Below, piece after piece: positions 27,213-36,258 of a stretch of DNA of 64,000 nucleotides. Numbering within the stretch: position 1 is the stretch's first letter; every line of letters starts with the position of its first letter. The notes under the pieces are model-generated. The model saw only the letters and a program-made list of their open reading frames with translations. It did not search any database and was not told the origin of the DNA. This DNA comes from JANXPZ01 sp033853925 (GTDB lineage: Bacteria; Eisenbacteria; RBG-16-71-46): positions 15,325 to 79,324 of the forward strand of contig JAWOLC010000076.1 in NCBI GenBank assembly GCA_033853925.1. The letters run 5' to 3'. A program made the position numbers and the translations under genes.

Positions 27213-29489
27213 TCAGAATTCCCAGGTGAGCTGCATGGAGCCGTCCCAGTAGTCCCGCTCGGAGCGCGGCGAGGGCTGCAGCACGCCCGAGAGGTAGGTC
27301 AGGTTGCGTTGCGCCTGGAAGTTCCGGCGGATGTCGCCCGTCAATCGGCCCTTCGCCGTCACCGGCAGGTTGAGGCTGGCCCCGCCTCCCAGGGTGAGGC
27401 TGCGCTGCCTCTGGCTCGGAACCGCCACCGAGCCCGAGGTGACGTCGCTGTTCATGGCCGAGTAGTAGGGGAGCACGCTGAGCGTGAGAACCGGCGCCGG
27501 CATGTACGACAGGCTCGCCGAGAGGACGTACTCCCGGCGCTCGCTGGCCGGGCTGAAGACGACGGTCCCGTCGGGCAGGGTGGTGAAGTCGCCGTTGGGC
27601 GAGACCGTGCTCCGCTGGGAGACCTGCATGCTGAGCCGGGGCGTGAGGACCGCGTTCAGGTTGGTCTGCGTGAGGTAGCTGAGGAGCAGGGCGTCGTCCG
27701 TCGAGAAGAGCATGTCCGTGTAGTCGGCGCCGAGCTGGTTCAGCTGGGTGACGGTGAGCCCCTTCATCATCCGGAAGGACCAGCTCCACTCGCCGCGGTA
27801 GCTGCGCACCTCGTTGCTGCTCGAGCTGCCGGCGGCCGGGAGCACGAGCTGGCTGCGGCGCGACACGTCCAGGGACAGGGTCGTGTTGAACTTCTCCATG
27901 GGCATGTACGTGCCGCTGATGCGGTATCCCTGTTCGTAGTCGTCCCGGTCGAACGTCCCCTGCACGCGCCGGCCGCCGGCCAGCGCGCGGTAGCTGCTGT
28001 CCGTGACGGCGTTCCGCAGCGTGGTGAGCGAGACGTGGCCGGTGGCCCTGATCGTCACGCGCCGGAAGAGCATGCGGGTCAGGGTGAACTCGACCGTGCG
28101 GGCGCGCGACTGCTGCTCCTCGCGGAAGTCCACGGTCGTATCGCTCAGGCCCGTGCCCCGGGCCACGTCCCGGCGAGGCATGTCGGTCGTCGGCAGGCTG
28201 TAGGTGAAGTGGCCCTCGACCAGGCAGCCGAGCAGCGCGTAACGGGCGTTGGCGTCCACGCCCTTGGTGGTCGTCGAGGTCGGATTCACGACGAAGAGCC
28301 CGTTCCGGCTGTCGGAGAGCAGCCGATCCGTCTCGGCGAGCTGTCCGCTGACGATGACGTACCGGTCCTGGTCGCGCCGCAACCGCAGCTGCACCTGGGC
28401 GGAGCGGCTCCCGCTGGGATCGCGCCGACGGAAGACGGAGGTGTCGGAGACGGTCACCAGGGTGTCGGAGATCGTCTGGCTGGAGCTCTCCACCAGGATG
28501 TCGGGCTTCTCCGCCTGGTCGCGGCGCCAGGCGAGGTCCACTCGCAGGCTCGCCGGCTGGGCCTCCAGCACGCTCAGGGAGGAGCGCACGTCGCGCGTGA
28601 AGTCGTGCGTGGTGAAGGACCCGTGGCCGAAGTAGGTCGCCTGGCCGAGCTTGTCGGTGTTCTGGACGCTCAGGTCCTCGTAGAGCCCGGCGCCCAGGGC
28701 GTAGCGCACCCGCGCATTCATCACGCCGTTCAGCCCCTTCTTCTGATAGGTGTCGTAGGGCTCGGTGTAGGGACCGCCGTAGAAGGTCAGCTCCGTGGTC
28801 AGGCTCTTGGCGAGTCGGGGGCGGGCGCGCACCGACATCTGGTACTGGTCGTTCTTGCGCGAGTAGTCGTAGATGGACGCGGGCTCGGAGAACGCGGCGT
28901 TCCTCTGCAGGTCGACACGGGCTCCCAGCGAGAGGTTGCGCACGACCTCCCAGCTCGCCTCGGTGGTGGAGGAGCGGTCCTGGTTCAGGCTGAGGAGCTG
29001 CCCGCCGCCCGCGCGCGACAAGGAGATGCTGGTGGCGTTGCGCAGGAAGAAGGGGCCCGTGCGCAGGTTGTAGTCCGTGTTGTTGGTCCAGATGCTCGTG
29101 CCGCCGCTCACCGTGTAGCCGCTCGTGTACCCGAACTTGGCGAGGTGCTTCCGCGACAGCGCCAGCGCGTTGAAGCGCTCGCGCTCCATCACGCTGCCCA
29201 CGCTGTCCACCGGCATGTGGAGGCTGTCGGCGAGGAAGACCAGGCGACTGAGCGGCAGCCGAAAGCGGATCGCCTGGGCGCGCAGCGAGTCCGGCGTGAT
29301 CATCAGGCTGTCGGCCAGCGGGAAGAGGCGGTCGAAGTGCAGGTTCAGGGTGTCGCGGAGCAGGGTGGTGTCCGCGAAGGCGAAACGCACCGACTCCGTG
29401 CCCTGCTGGGCATGCCCAGGGGGAACGGCGAGCACGGCCTCCAGCGCGGCCGGCAGGAGAAGCAGAGCAAGACGGCAGAGCCGGCTCAT
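27213..29489 (-). CDS. Predicted large outer-membrane beta-barrel protein of unknown function
   Basis: The 758-residue protein has a signal peptide (cleavage near GHA/QQG). A short helical N-terminal part with repeated LADSL-type motifs (LFPLADSLMITPDSL, LVFLADSLHMPVDSV) comes first. About 600 residues of alternating amphipathic strands follow, ending MQLTWEF, with the C-terminal Phe of Bam substrates. Length suggests more than 20 strands. No plug or TonB box is visible, so it is not an obvious TonB receptor; an LptD- or organic-solvent-type function is not indicated either. Two lipoproteins follow in the same operon. Confidence 0.72.
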   Translation of the reverse strand: MSRLCRLALLLLPAALEAVLAVPPGHAQQGTESVRFAFADTTLLRDTLNLHFDRLFPLADSLMITPDSLRAQAIRFRLPLSRLVFLADSLHMPVDSVGSVMERERFNALALSRKHLAKFGYTSGYTVSGGTSIWTNNTDYNLRTGPFFLRNATSISLSRAGGGQLLSLNQDRSSTTEASWEVVRNLSLGARVDLQRNAAFSEPASIYDYSRKNDQYQMSVRARPRLAKSLTTELTFYGGPYTEPYDTYQKKGLNGVMNARVRYALGAGLYEDLSVQNTDKLGQATYFGHGSFTTHDFTRDVRSSLSVLEAQPASLRVDLAWRRDQAEKPDILVESSSQTISDTLVTVSDTSVFRRRDPSGSRSAQVQLRLRRDQDRYVIVSGQLAETDRLLSDSRNGLFVVNPTSTTTKGVDANARYALLGCLVEGHFTYSLPTTDMPRRDVARGTGLSDTTVDFREEQQSRARTVEFTLTRMLFRRVTIRATGHVSLTTLRNAVTDSSYRALAGGRRVQGTFDRDDYEQGYRISGTYMPMEKFNTTLSLDVSRRSQLVLPAAGSSSSNEVRSYRGEWSWSFRMMKGLTVTQLNQLGADYTDMLFSTDDALLLSYLTQTNLNAVLTPRLSMQVSQRSTVSPNGDFTTLPDGTVVFSPASERREYVLSASLSYMPAPVLTLSVLPYYSAMNSDVTSGSVAVPSQRQRSLTLGGGASLNLPVTAKGRLTGDIRRNFQAQRNLTYLSGVLQPSPRSERDYWDGSMQLTWEF

Positions 29490-29523
29490 GAAGGCGTCGG
29501 GCCAGACAGAATCACGACAATCA

Positions 29524-29553
29524 AGGGTAGCATTCGCGTTAAGCGGGGGTCAA
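29524..29553 (-). promoter_or_regulatory. Possible promoter of the barrel/lipoprotein operon
   Basis: Read on the minus strand: TTGACC (29553-29548), an 18-base spacer and TACCCT (29529-29524). Transcription would begin near 29517, 28 bases before the ATG of the barrel gene. The -35 is good, the -10 poor. Confidence 0.4.
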
Positions 29554-30001
29554 CGCGGTGCCAGGTCGCCCGTTGCTACCCCGCACCTCGCCCTGCCTGC
29601 GAAGTAATCGGTTACGGGCCGGGCGGCCTTGAGAGGTATCTCCCGGCGGGGCCGAGCGGCGTGGCCGACGGCAGAGGCCGGCCCCCCGCCGATCCCCGCC
29701 AAGGATGCCGGCGTAGGGGGCCCTGGGCCCTGCCCACAGCCGTGCACCATGGTCGCGCCCCGTCGGACGAGTCCCCGCCGCGGGGCGCCGCGGGCCAAGG
29801 CGCTCCCTCTAGCGCGCCGCGCCCGGCCGGGGCGCTCACCCGGACTCTCCCCTTGCGCCTTGGCGGGCGGGGATGCTAGCGTGCGGCGGCGCATCGTCAT
29901 GGATGACCGAGCCAACCTACCGGACAGCGTGCCCGCCAAGGCTCCTCCAAGAGCGCCTGTCGCCAACCCCGGCTCCCCGAGCCGCTACCGCAGAGGCAGG
30001 G
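29554..30001. other. Divergent intergenic region upstream of mreB
   Basis: About 450 bases between the minus-strand barrel operon and mreB, with no gene I can support; long frames here are shadows. A weak plus-strand promoter candidate for mreB is TTGCGC (29853-29858), 18 bases, TAGCGT (29877-29882). The mreB ribosome site is AGAGGCAGGG just before the ATG. Confidence 0.5.
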
Positions 30002-31039
30002 ATGTTTCTCAGTAACCTGATGGGGTTCTTCTCCACGGACGCGGCCATGGATCTGGGCACGGCGAACACCCTGGTCTTCGTCAAGGGCCGCGGCATCGTG
30101 CTCAACGAGCCGTCGGTCGTGGCGGTCGAGAAGGCCACGGGCAAGGTCCGCGCCGTCGGGGGCGAGGCCAAGCTCATGCTCGGCCGCACTCCCGACGAGA
30201 TCAACGCGGTGCGTCCTCTGAAGGACGGAGTCATCGCCGACTTCGAGGTCACCGAGGATCTGCTGCGGGAATTCATCCAGCGAGTCCAGAAGCACAAGGT
30301 CCTCTACCGGCCGCGCATCATCATCTGCGTGCCCTCCGGGATCACCGAGGTCGAGAAGCGGGCCGTCATCGACTCCGCCGAGCGCGCGGGGGCGCGGCAG
30401 GTCCTGCTCGTGCCCGAGCCCATTGCCGCGGCGATCGGCGTGGGGCTGCCCGTGGACACGCCGACCGGGAACATGGTGGTGGACATCGGCGGGGGCACGA
30501 CCGAGATCGCCGTCATCGCCCTCAACGGCATCGTCACGAAGACGTCGATTCGCGTGGGCGGCGACGAGATGGACGAGGCCATCGTCAACTACGCGAAGAA
30601 GGCGTACAACATGCTCATCGGCGAGCAGACGGCGGAGCGCATCAAGATCGAGATCGGCTCCGCCTTCCCGCTCACCGAGGAGATGGACATGGAGATCAAG
30701 GGCCGCGACCTGGTGCGGGGCATCCCGCGCACGCTGCGGGTCTCGAGCGTCGAGATTCGCGAGGCCCTCCAGGAACCGGTCACGGCGATCGTGAATGCCC
30801 TGCGCGAGTCCCTCGAGCGGACGCCGCCCGAGCTGGCCGCGGACATCGTGGATCGTGGGATCTACCTCACGGGGGGCGGTGCGCTCCTGCGCGGGCTCGA
30901 CCTCCTCATGCGCGAGGTCACCAACCTCAACATTCGGGTGGCCCAGGATCCCCTGACCTGCGTGGTCCTCGGGGCGGGGCGGATCCTCGAGCAGATCGAG
31001 GACTTCGAAAAGGTGATCCTGAGCGGCCACAAGGACTGA
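30002..31039 (+). CDS. mreB: Rod shape-determining actin homologue MreB
   Basis: The 345-residue protein is at the normal MreB length. It has the actin-fold phosphate and adenosine motifs DLGTANT, VVDIGGGTTEIAV and YLTGGGALLRGL. MreB filaments on the inner membrane guide the elongasome that inserts peptidoglycan along the side wall. It begins a run of shape and cell-wall genes (mreC, mreD, mrdA, rodA), the classic order. The start at MFLSNLMGFF is supported by the amphipathic N-terminus typical of membrane-binding MreB and by a purine-rich ribosome site. The upstream in-frame extension lacks both. Confidence 0.96.
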   Translation: MFLSNLMGFFSTDAAMDLGTANTLVFVKGRGIVLNEPSVVAVEKATGKVRAVGGEAKLMLGRTPDEINAVRPLKDGVIADFEVTEDLLREFIQRVQKHKVLYRPRIIICVPSGITEVEKRAVIDSAERAGARQVLLVPEPIAAAIGVGLPVDTPTGNMVVDIGGGTTEIAVIALNGIVTKTSIRVGGDEMDEAIVNYAKKAYNMLIGEQTAERIKIEIGSAFPLTEEMDMEIKGRDLVRGIPRTLRVSSVEIREALQEPVTAIVNALRESLERTPPELAADIVDRGIYLTGGGALLRGLDLLMREVTNLNIRVAQDPLTCVVLGAGRILEQIEDFEKVILSGHKD

Positions 31040-31042
31040 GCC

Positions 31043-31867
31043 ATGGGAGGATTCCTCCCGCCCGCCGAGCGCCGCAGCGGAGTCCTGCTCGGACTCTATG
31101 CGGCGCTCGGCCTCTTCCTGCTCCTGACGGGGGAGCGAATCCCGCAGTCGGCGCTGCGCGGCGTGGGAGCGTGGCTCTTCGCTCCCCTGGATCGCGTGGT
31201 CCTGGTCGCCGACCGCATGAGCGCGGCCTGGCGCGAGAACGAGCGGTTGCACCAGCGGATCACCCGTCTCGAGCTGGAGAACGCGCGCCTGCGCCAGGCC
31301 GGGGTCGAGAACCGGGCGCTGCGGGACAGCCTCGGGCTGCCGGCCTATCGCTCCCTGGCGCTGAGGCCGGTGGAGGTCCTGGCCCTGGTCGGCGAGCCCC
31401 TGCCGAATGCGGCCACCTTGAGCGCCGGCTCGGCACAGGGCGTGCATGTCGGCGACGCCGTGGTGACGAGCGAGGGGCTCGTCGGCCGCATCGGCGAGGT
31501 CTATCCCGGGCTCTCCCGCGTGGTTCTGCTGACCGATCCGAACTCGGCGGTGGCCTGCGAGGTGGAGAGCACCGGAGTCCAGGGAATCGTGCGCTTGTCC
31601 ACTTCGATCCGGCCGGAATTGCTGCTCACCGGCGTGCCCCTGGCCGATACCGTGCGCGTGGGACAGCTGGTGCTCACCTCGGGGATGTCGATCCGCTATC
31701 CGCGCGGGCTGCCGGTGGGACGCGTGGCTCGTCTGGGTCGTGACCCGAGCGGGCTCATGCAGGAGATCGTGATCGAGCCGGCGGCGCGCCTCTCCCGGCT
31801 GCGCCACGCCTTCGTGGTCCCCGGGCCTGCGCGGGCCGCGGGCGGCTCCCCGGAGGCCTCGCCGTGA
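31043..31867 (+). CDS. mreC: Rod shape-determining protein MreC
   Basis: The 274-residue protein has one membrane helix near the N-terminus (LLGLYAALGLFLLL). A coiled coil of about 45 residues follows (ENERLHQRITRLELENARLRQ), then the two-barrel periplasmic MreC domain, with conserved ALVGEPL...SAGSAQGVHVGDAVV and GLVGRIGEVYPGLSRVVLLTD segments. MreC links MreB and MreD to PBP2 and activates RodA-PBP2. It starts 3 bases after mreB and overlaps mreD by 4 bases. The C-terminus is a short Pro/Ala-rich tail. Confidence 0.94.
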   Translation: MGGFLPPAERRSGVLLGLYAALGLFLLLTGERIPQSALRGVGAWLFAPLDRVVLVADRMSAAWRENERLHQRITRLELENARLRQAGVENRALRDSLGLPAYRSLALRPVEVLALVGEPLPNAATLSAGSAQGVHVGDAVVTSEGLVGRIGEVYPGLSRVVLLTDPNSAVACEVESTGVQGIVRLSTSIRPELLLTGVPLADTVRVGQLVLTSGMSIRYPRGLPVGRVARLGRDPSGLMQEIVIEPAARLSRLRHAFVVPGPARAAGGSPEASP

Positions 31868-32376
31868 GAGCGATCGGGAGCCTCATCCTCCTGGCGGGCG
31901 TGGCCTTGCTCATCCGCTCGACCGCGCTCTCCGTGCTGGCGGCGCGCGGGGTGATTCTCGACGTCCTCGCCTTCGTGACCGTGGTGTGGGCGCTGCGTTG
32001 GGGCGAGAGCTGGGGGTCCACGTTCGGGTTCGTTCTCGGGCTGGCGGCCGACCTGGACGCCGCCCACTGGCTGGGGCGCCACGCGCTGGTCCTGGCGCTC
32101 GTGGGCTACGTCGTGGGCCGGCTGGGGCGGGCGCTCGTGCGCGACAATCCGCTCACCCAGCTCCTGCTCCTGTTCGCCGCCACCCTCGTCCATCAGGCCT
32201 GGGCCCTGGCCTTCGAGCTGGGCCAGGTGGCGAGCTGGCGCTTCCTCCTCGGTCACATGCTGCTCGCCGGTCTGGCCACCGCTCCCCTCGGCGTGGTCCT
32301 GCTCGCCCTCGTTCGGTTGGGGAGCGGAAGGTCCCTGTTCACCCTTGCACCCGTCGACACCGATTCGCGAGCTTAG
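31864..32376 (+). CDS. mreD: Rod shape-determining protein MreD
   Basis: The 170-residue polytopic membrane protein has about five or six helices and a charged loop, and its size and position fit MreD. The start (GTG) overlaps the mreC stop. Sequence identity in this family is low, so the call leans on context between mreC and the PBP2 gene. It is part of the elongasome in the inner membrane. Its 3' end overlaps the next gene by 32 bases, more than the 4-base overlaps elsewhere in this run. Confidence 0.85.
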   Translation: MRAIGSLILLAGVALLIRSTALSVLAARGVILDVLAFVTVVWALRWGESWGSTFGFVLGLAADLDAAHWLGRHALVLALVGYVVGRLGRALVRDNPLTQLLLLFAATLVHQAWALAFELGQVASWRFLLGHMLLAGLATAPLGVVLLALVRLGSGRSLFTLAPVDTDSRA

Positions 32377-34216
32377 GCAGCGACGCTACCGCGTCCTCGC
32401 CACCCTGGCGCTGACGGGCTTCGGCCTGGCGGTGGTGGGGCTCCTCGTGCTCCAGGTCGTGCAGGGGCAGATGTACGCGGAGCTGGCCAAGGAGAACCGC
32501 GTGCGGCCCGAGGTCTTGAGGGCGCCGCGGGGGGCGATCTACGACCGCCACGGCGAGCTGCTGGCGGACAGCGCGCCCAGCTTCGCCATCCTCTTCCAGC
32601 CCTTCCCGGCCGAGAGCCTCCAGCGCGCTCGCGAGGCCCTGAGCCCGGCATGGCTCGTCCGCGTGGCCGGCCTCGTGGGGCTGGACACGGTCGAGGTCAG
32701 GCGTCGCGTGAACCTGGCGAACGTCACGGGGCAGAGCGCCGTCCTCAGGCGCGACGCCCCCTTCGCCGTGCTCGCGGGAGTCGAGGAGACCCATGCGGAG
32801 CTGCCCGGCATCGAGGTGCAGGTGGAGCCGCTGCGCCACTATCCGTACGGAGTGCTGGCCGCGCACCTGCTCGGCTACGCCGGGGAGATCAACGGCCAGG
32901 AGCTGGACTCGCTGGCGGCGGGGGGCTACCGGCCGGGCGACCTCATCGGCCGCACGGGGGTGGAGCGGACGTACGAGGACTACCTGCGCGGCCAGGACGG
33001 CGTCGAATACGTCGTGGTGAACGCGCGCGGGCGGCGCGTCTCGACGCTCAAGGAATCGGGAGCGCGAGCCGCGGTCCCCGGCCAGAACCTGACGCTCACC
33101 CTCGACCTCCGCGTCCAGAAGGCCCTCGAGGAGGCCATGGCCGACGTGTCGCGGGGGGCGGCCGTCGTGCTCGACACGCGGGACGGAGGCATCCTGGCTC
33201 TCGTGAGCCGTCCGGCCTTCGACCCCAACGAATTCTCGCACGGCTTGACGCGCGCCCGCTGGGAGGAGCTGAGCCAGGGAGGGGCGAACCCGCTCCTGGA
33301 CCGCGCCATCCAGGGCGTTTATCCGCCCGGGTCCACGTTCAAGATCGTGACCATGAGCGCAGCCCTGGTGCACGGCCTCGCCGTGCCCGAGACGCGGCTC
33401 AATCCCTGTCCGGGGGGGATGAACTACGGGGGGCGCTGGTTCTCCTGCTGGGAGCATCGGGGGCACGGCTCGCTCACCCTGGTGGAGGCCCTCCAGCATT
33501 CCTGCGATGTCTACTTCTATCAGCTCGGGCTGAGGCTCGGGCTGGGGAACCTCGAGCAGACGGCGCGGGCCTTCGGCCTGGGCGGCCGCACCGGAGTGGA
33601 TCTGCCCCAGGAGTCGCGCGGCCTCATTCCGAGCAGCGCCTACTACGACAAGCGCTGGGGAGTCGGGAAGTGGCGGTCGGGCCTCCTGCTGAATCTGGCC
33701 ATCGGCCAGGGCGAGCTGCTGATCACCCCGCTGCAGCTCGCCCTGGTCGCCGCCGAGGTGGCCGGCAACGGGCGAGCCCTGCGGCCGCATCTCGTCGAGC
33801 ACGTGGGCAGCTCGCGCGGGTATCGCATTCCGCGCCCGCTCCAGAGCGGACTGCCCACGGATGCGAGCACCTGGAGACCCGTGCAGGAGGCCATGGAGCG
33901 CGTGGTGTCCGCGGGGACCGGCACGGCCGCGCGCGTTCCCGGGGTGCTCGTGGCCGGCAAGACGGGCACGGCGCAGAATCCCCACGGGCCGGACCACGCG
34001 CTCTTCGTCTGTTACGCGCCGGCCGACTCCCCGCGCCTGGCCGTGGCCGTCGTGATCGAGAACGCCGGGCATGGCGGCAGCATCGCGGCTCCCCGGGCCG
34101 GGCAGATGCTGCGGACCCTCTTCTCGCCGGATTCGTTGCGGCGGGTCGGCGGGCGCGTCGTCCGCGACACGGCGGGCACCGCCGTGATCGACTCGGAGGC
34201 CGTGAATGGCGACTAG
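32345..34216 (+). CDS. mrdA: Penicillin-binding protein 2, elongasome transpeptidase
   Basis: The 623-residue class B PBP has a cytoplasmic N-terminus, one membrane helix (residues ~18-40), the dimerisation/pedestal region with RAPRGAIYDRHGELLA, and the transpeptidase domain. The active-site motifs are STFK (Ser330 nucleophile), SCD (386-388, the SxN-type motif with Asp in place of Asn) and KTG (539-541). It crosslinks peptidoglycan during side-wall growth with RodA. The only in-frame start before the membrane helix is TTG 32345, which overlaps mreD by 32 bases. It overlaps rodA by 11 bases. Confidence 0.95.
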   Translation: MHPSTPIRELRQRRYRVLATLALTGFGLAVVGLLVLQVVQGQMYAELAKENRVRPEVLRAPRGAIYDRHGELLADSAPSFAILFQPFPAESLQRAREALSPAWLVRVAGLVGLDTVEVRRRVNLANVTGQSAVLRRDAPFAVLAGVEETHAELPGIEVQVEPLRHYPYGVLAAHLLGYAGEINGQELDSLAAGGYRPGDLIGRTGVERTYEDYLRGQDGVEYVVVNARGRRVSTLKESGARAAVPGQNLTLTLDLRVQKALEEAMADVSRGAAVVLDTRDGGILALVSRPAFDPNEFSHGLTRARWEELSQGGANPLLDRAIQGVYPPGSTFKIVTMSAALVHGLAVPETRLNPCPGGMNYGGRWFSCWEHRGHGSLTLVEALQHSCDVYFYQLGLRLGLGNLEQTARAFGLGGRTGVDLPQESRGLIPSSAYYDKRWGVGKWRSGLLLNLAIGQGELLITPLQLALVAAEVAGNGRALRPHLVEHVGSSRGYRIPRPLQSGLPTDASTWRPVQEAMERVVSAGTGTAARVPGVLVAGKTGTAQNPHGPDHALFVCYAPADSPRLAVAVVIENAGHGGSIAAPRAGQMLRTLFSPDSLRRVGGRVVRDTAGTAVIDSEAVNGD

Positions 34217-35450
34217 CTGGCGCCTCAAGTCGCCCGGCCTGGACACGCCGCTGCTCCTTGCGGCCGTCGCGCTGGTGGTCATCGGACTGCTGACGGTCTA
34301 CAGCGCGACCTCCGTTCCGGGCGCGCACCAGGGCCTGTGGGCCCGGCAGCTCCTCTGGGCCGTGGTGGCCGCGGGGCTGGCCTGGATCGTGGCGAGCCTG
34401 CACTATCGGGCGTACGACGCCCTGGCCTGGCCGCTCTACGGGATCTCGCTGCTCCTGCTCGCCGCGGTGCTCGTCATGGGCTCGAGCGCCTACGGCGCCA
34501 AGCGCTGGCTCGAGCTCGGGCCGCTCCGCTTCCAGCCTTCCGAGATCGCCAAGGTGGCGACCATTCTCGTGCTCGCCCGCTACTTCGACCAGGAGAAGCT
34601 GGACCTGCGGCGCTTCACGCGCTGGTTCCCCGCCCTGCTGATCACGGTCGTGCCCTTCGCCCTGGTGGTCAAGGAGCCCGACCTCGGCACGTCGCTCTCC
34701 TTTCCCATCATCCTCGTGGTCATGTACTACTGGGCGGGCATGCCGGCGAGCCGCCTGCTCCTCGGCCTCTCCCCGCTGGTGCAGGCCGTGCTCTTCCTCG
34801 TCACGAAGTCGCAGGGGTGGGCCGGAGGGCTGGCCCTGACCCTGATGCTGCTCTGCTGGGCGCTGGGCCGGCCGCGGCCGCGCTTCCTGGCGATGGTCTC
34901 CCTGCTGCTCCTGAACGCCGCCGTGTTCGTGGCCGTGCCCCGGATCTCGAACCACCTCGCCGACTACCAGATGCGGCGCATCGAGACCTTCCTGAATCCG
35001 GGCAGCGACCCCTACCACGCCGGTTATCAGGTCCTGCAGTCGCGCATCGCCATCGGCTCGGGAGGCATCACCGGCACGGGTTACCTGCGCGGCACGCAGA
35101 AGGCTCTCGCCTTCCTGCCCATGCGTCACACCGACTTCATCTTCTCGGTGGTGGGCGAGGAGTGGGGGCTGCTGGGGACCCTGACGGTGGTGGTACTCTA
35201 CGCGTTGCTCGTGCTGCGCGGCTTCCGCCTGGCCCTGGTGGCGCGCAGCCGGTTCGCGAGCCTCCTGGCCGTGGGGATCGTCTCGGCCCTCTTCTATCAC
35301 GTCATGGTGAACATCCTGATGACGATCGGCTGGGCGCCCGTCACGGGCCTGCCGCTGCCCCTCATCTCCTACGGGGGCACCGCGCTGGTGGCGAACGGCA
35401 TCCAGATCGGCCTCCTCCAGAACGTGGCCCTGCGGCGCTCGGAGCTCTGA
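34206..35450 (+). CDS. rodA: RodA, SEDS-family peptidoglycan glycosyltransferase
   Basis: The 414-residue protein has ten membrane helices and SEDS signatures: FQPSEIAKVATILVLA near the N-terminal third, the catalytic-region Asp in VKEPDLGTS, and GLPLPLISYGGTALVANG near the C-terminus. RodA polymerises lipid II into glycan strands in complex with PBP2. The gene follows mrdA with an 11-base overlap, the canonical pairing. The shape system (mreBCD-mrdA-rodA) is complete here, so the cells are probably rods. Confidence 0.96.
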   Translation: MATSWRLKSPGLDTPLLLAAVALVVIGLLTVYSATSVPGAHQGLWARQLLWAVVAAGLAWIVASLHYRAYDALAWPLYGISLLLLAAVLVMGSSAYGAKRWLELGPLRFQPSEIAKVATILVLARYFDQEKLDLRRFTRWFPALLITVVPFALVVKEPDLGTSLSFPIILVVMYYWAGMPASRLLLGLSPLVQAVLFLVTKSQGWAGGLALTLMLLCWALGRPRPRFLAMVSLLLLNAAVFVAVPRISNHLADYQMRRIETFLNPGSDPYHAGYQVLQSRIAIGSGGITGTGYLRGTQKALAFLPMRHTDFIFSVVGEEWGLLGTLTVVVLYALLVLRGFRLALVARSRFASLLAVGIVSALFYHVMVNILMTIGWAPVTGLPLPLISYGGTALVANGIQIGLLQNVALRRSEL

Positions 35451-35451
35451 C

Positions 35452-36258
35452 GTGCACCCCGACATCCTGCGCTGGGGCATCGTGCACGTCACCTCGTACG
35501 GCCTCATGCTGGACGTCGCCTTCCTGGTGGGGACGTGGCTGGCCCTGCGCGAAGCTCGGCGGATGGGCCTGGACGAGGATCGCCTGGTGAGCGTGATCCT
35601 CCTGACCCTCGTGGGCTCGATCCTGGGCGCCCGCGCGCTCTACGTCATGGAGCACCTGCGGGACTTCCGCGGCGCCTATCTGAGCGTGCTCGCGCTCTGG
35701 CAGGGGGGCCTCACGCTCTACGGCGGCATCGCCGCGGGCACGCTCGTCGGCTTGGTCGCCGCGCGCCGCCTGGGCCTGCCGATGTGGCGGACGGCCGACG
35801 CGCTGACTCCGTCCCTGGTGCTGGGCACGGCCTTCGGGCGCGTCGGCTGCTTCCTGAACGGTTGCTGCTACGGCCGGCCGACCAGGCTGCCCTGGGGCGT
35901 CGTCTTCCCGCCGGGCTCCTTCGCCAGCCTGGAGTTCGGCCCCGTGCCCGTTCATCCCTCGCAGCTCTACTTCGCCGCGACCGGTCTCGGCCTCTTCCTG
36001 CTGGCCTGGGTCCTTCGCCGCCGCACGCGCGTGCCGGGCGTGCTCTTCTGGGGGATGATCGCCGTCTTCGCCCTCGTGCGGATCCCCCTGGACGAGACCC
36101 GCACGTACGAGACCCAGGCGACGGTTCTCTCCCTGGGATCGTTGCCCGTCACCGAGAGCCAGATCACGAGCGTGGCGCTCATCCTCTTCTCCCTGCTGAT
36201 GATCCTGCGCTTGCGCCGCGAGGCCCGGGCAGAGGTTCCCGCGACCGTCTCGTCATGA
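35452..36258 (+). CDS. lgt: Prolipoprotein diacylglyceryl transferase
   Basis: The 268-residue, seven-helix membrane enzyme has the Lgt pattern: VTSYGLMLDVAF near the N-terminus, WQGGLTLYGGIAAG, the signature GTAFGRVGCFLNGCCYGRPT (Cys-rich variant of GRxGNFxNxE), and VHPSQLY. Lgt moves the diacylglyceryl group of phosphatidylglycerol onto the lipobox Cys of prolipoproteins, such as those at 25787-27204. The start GTG is one base after the rodA stop. It overlaps aroE by 4 bases. Confidence 0.93.
   Translation: MHPDILRWGIVHVTSYGLMLDVAFLVGTWLALREARRMGLDEDRLVSVILLTLVGSILGARALYVMEHLRDFRGAYLSVLALWQGGLTLYGGIAAGTLVGLVAARRLGLPMWRTADALTPSLVLGTAFGRVGCFLNGCCYGRPTRLPWGVVFPPGSFASLEFGPVPVHPSQLYFAATGLGLFLLAWVLRRRTRVPGVLFWGMIAVFALVRIPLDETRTYETQATVLSLGSLPVTESQITSVALILFSLLMILRLRREARAEVPATVSS

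Noticed and set aside
29525..29581. GGGTAGCA/TGCTACCC inverted repeat upstream of the barrel operon
   Set aside because: Arms of 8 bases are 41 bases apart and no regulator is nearby; it may be chance.
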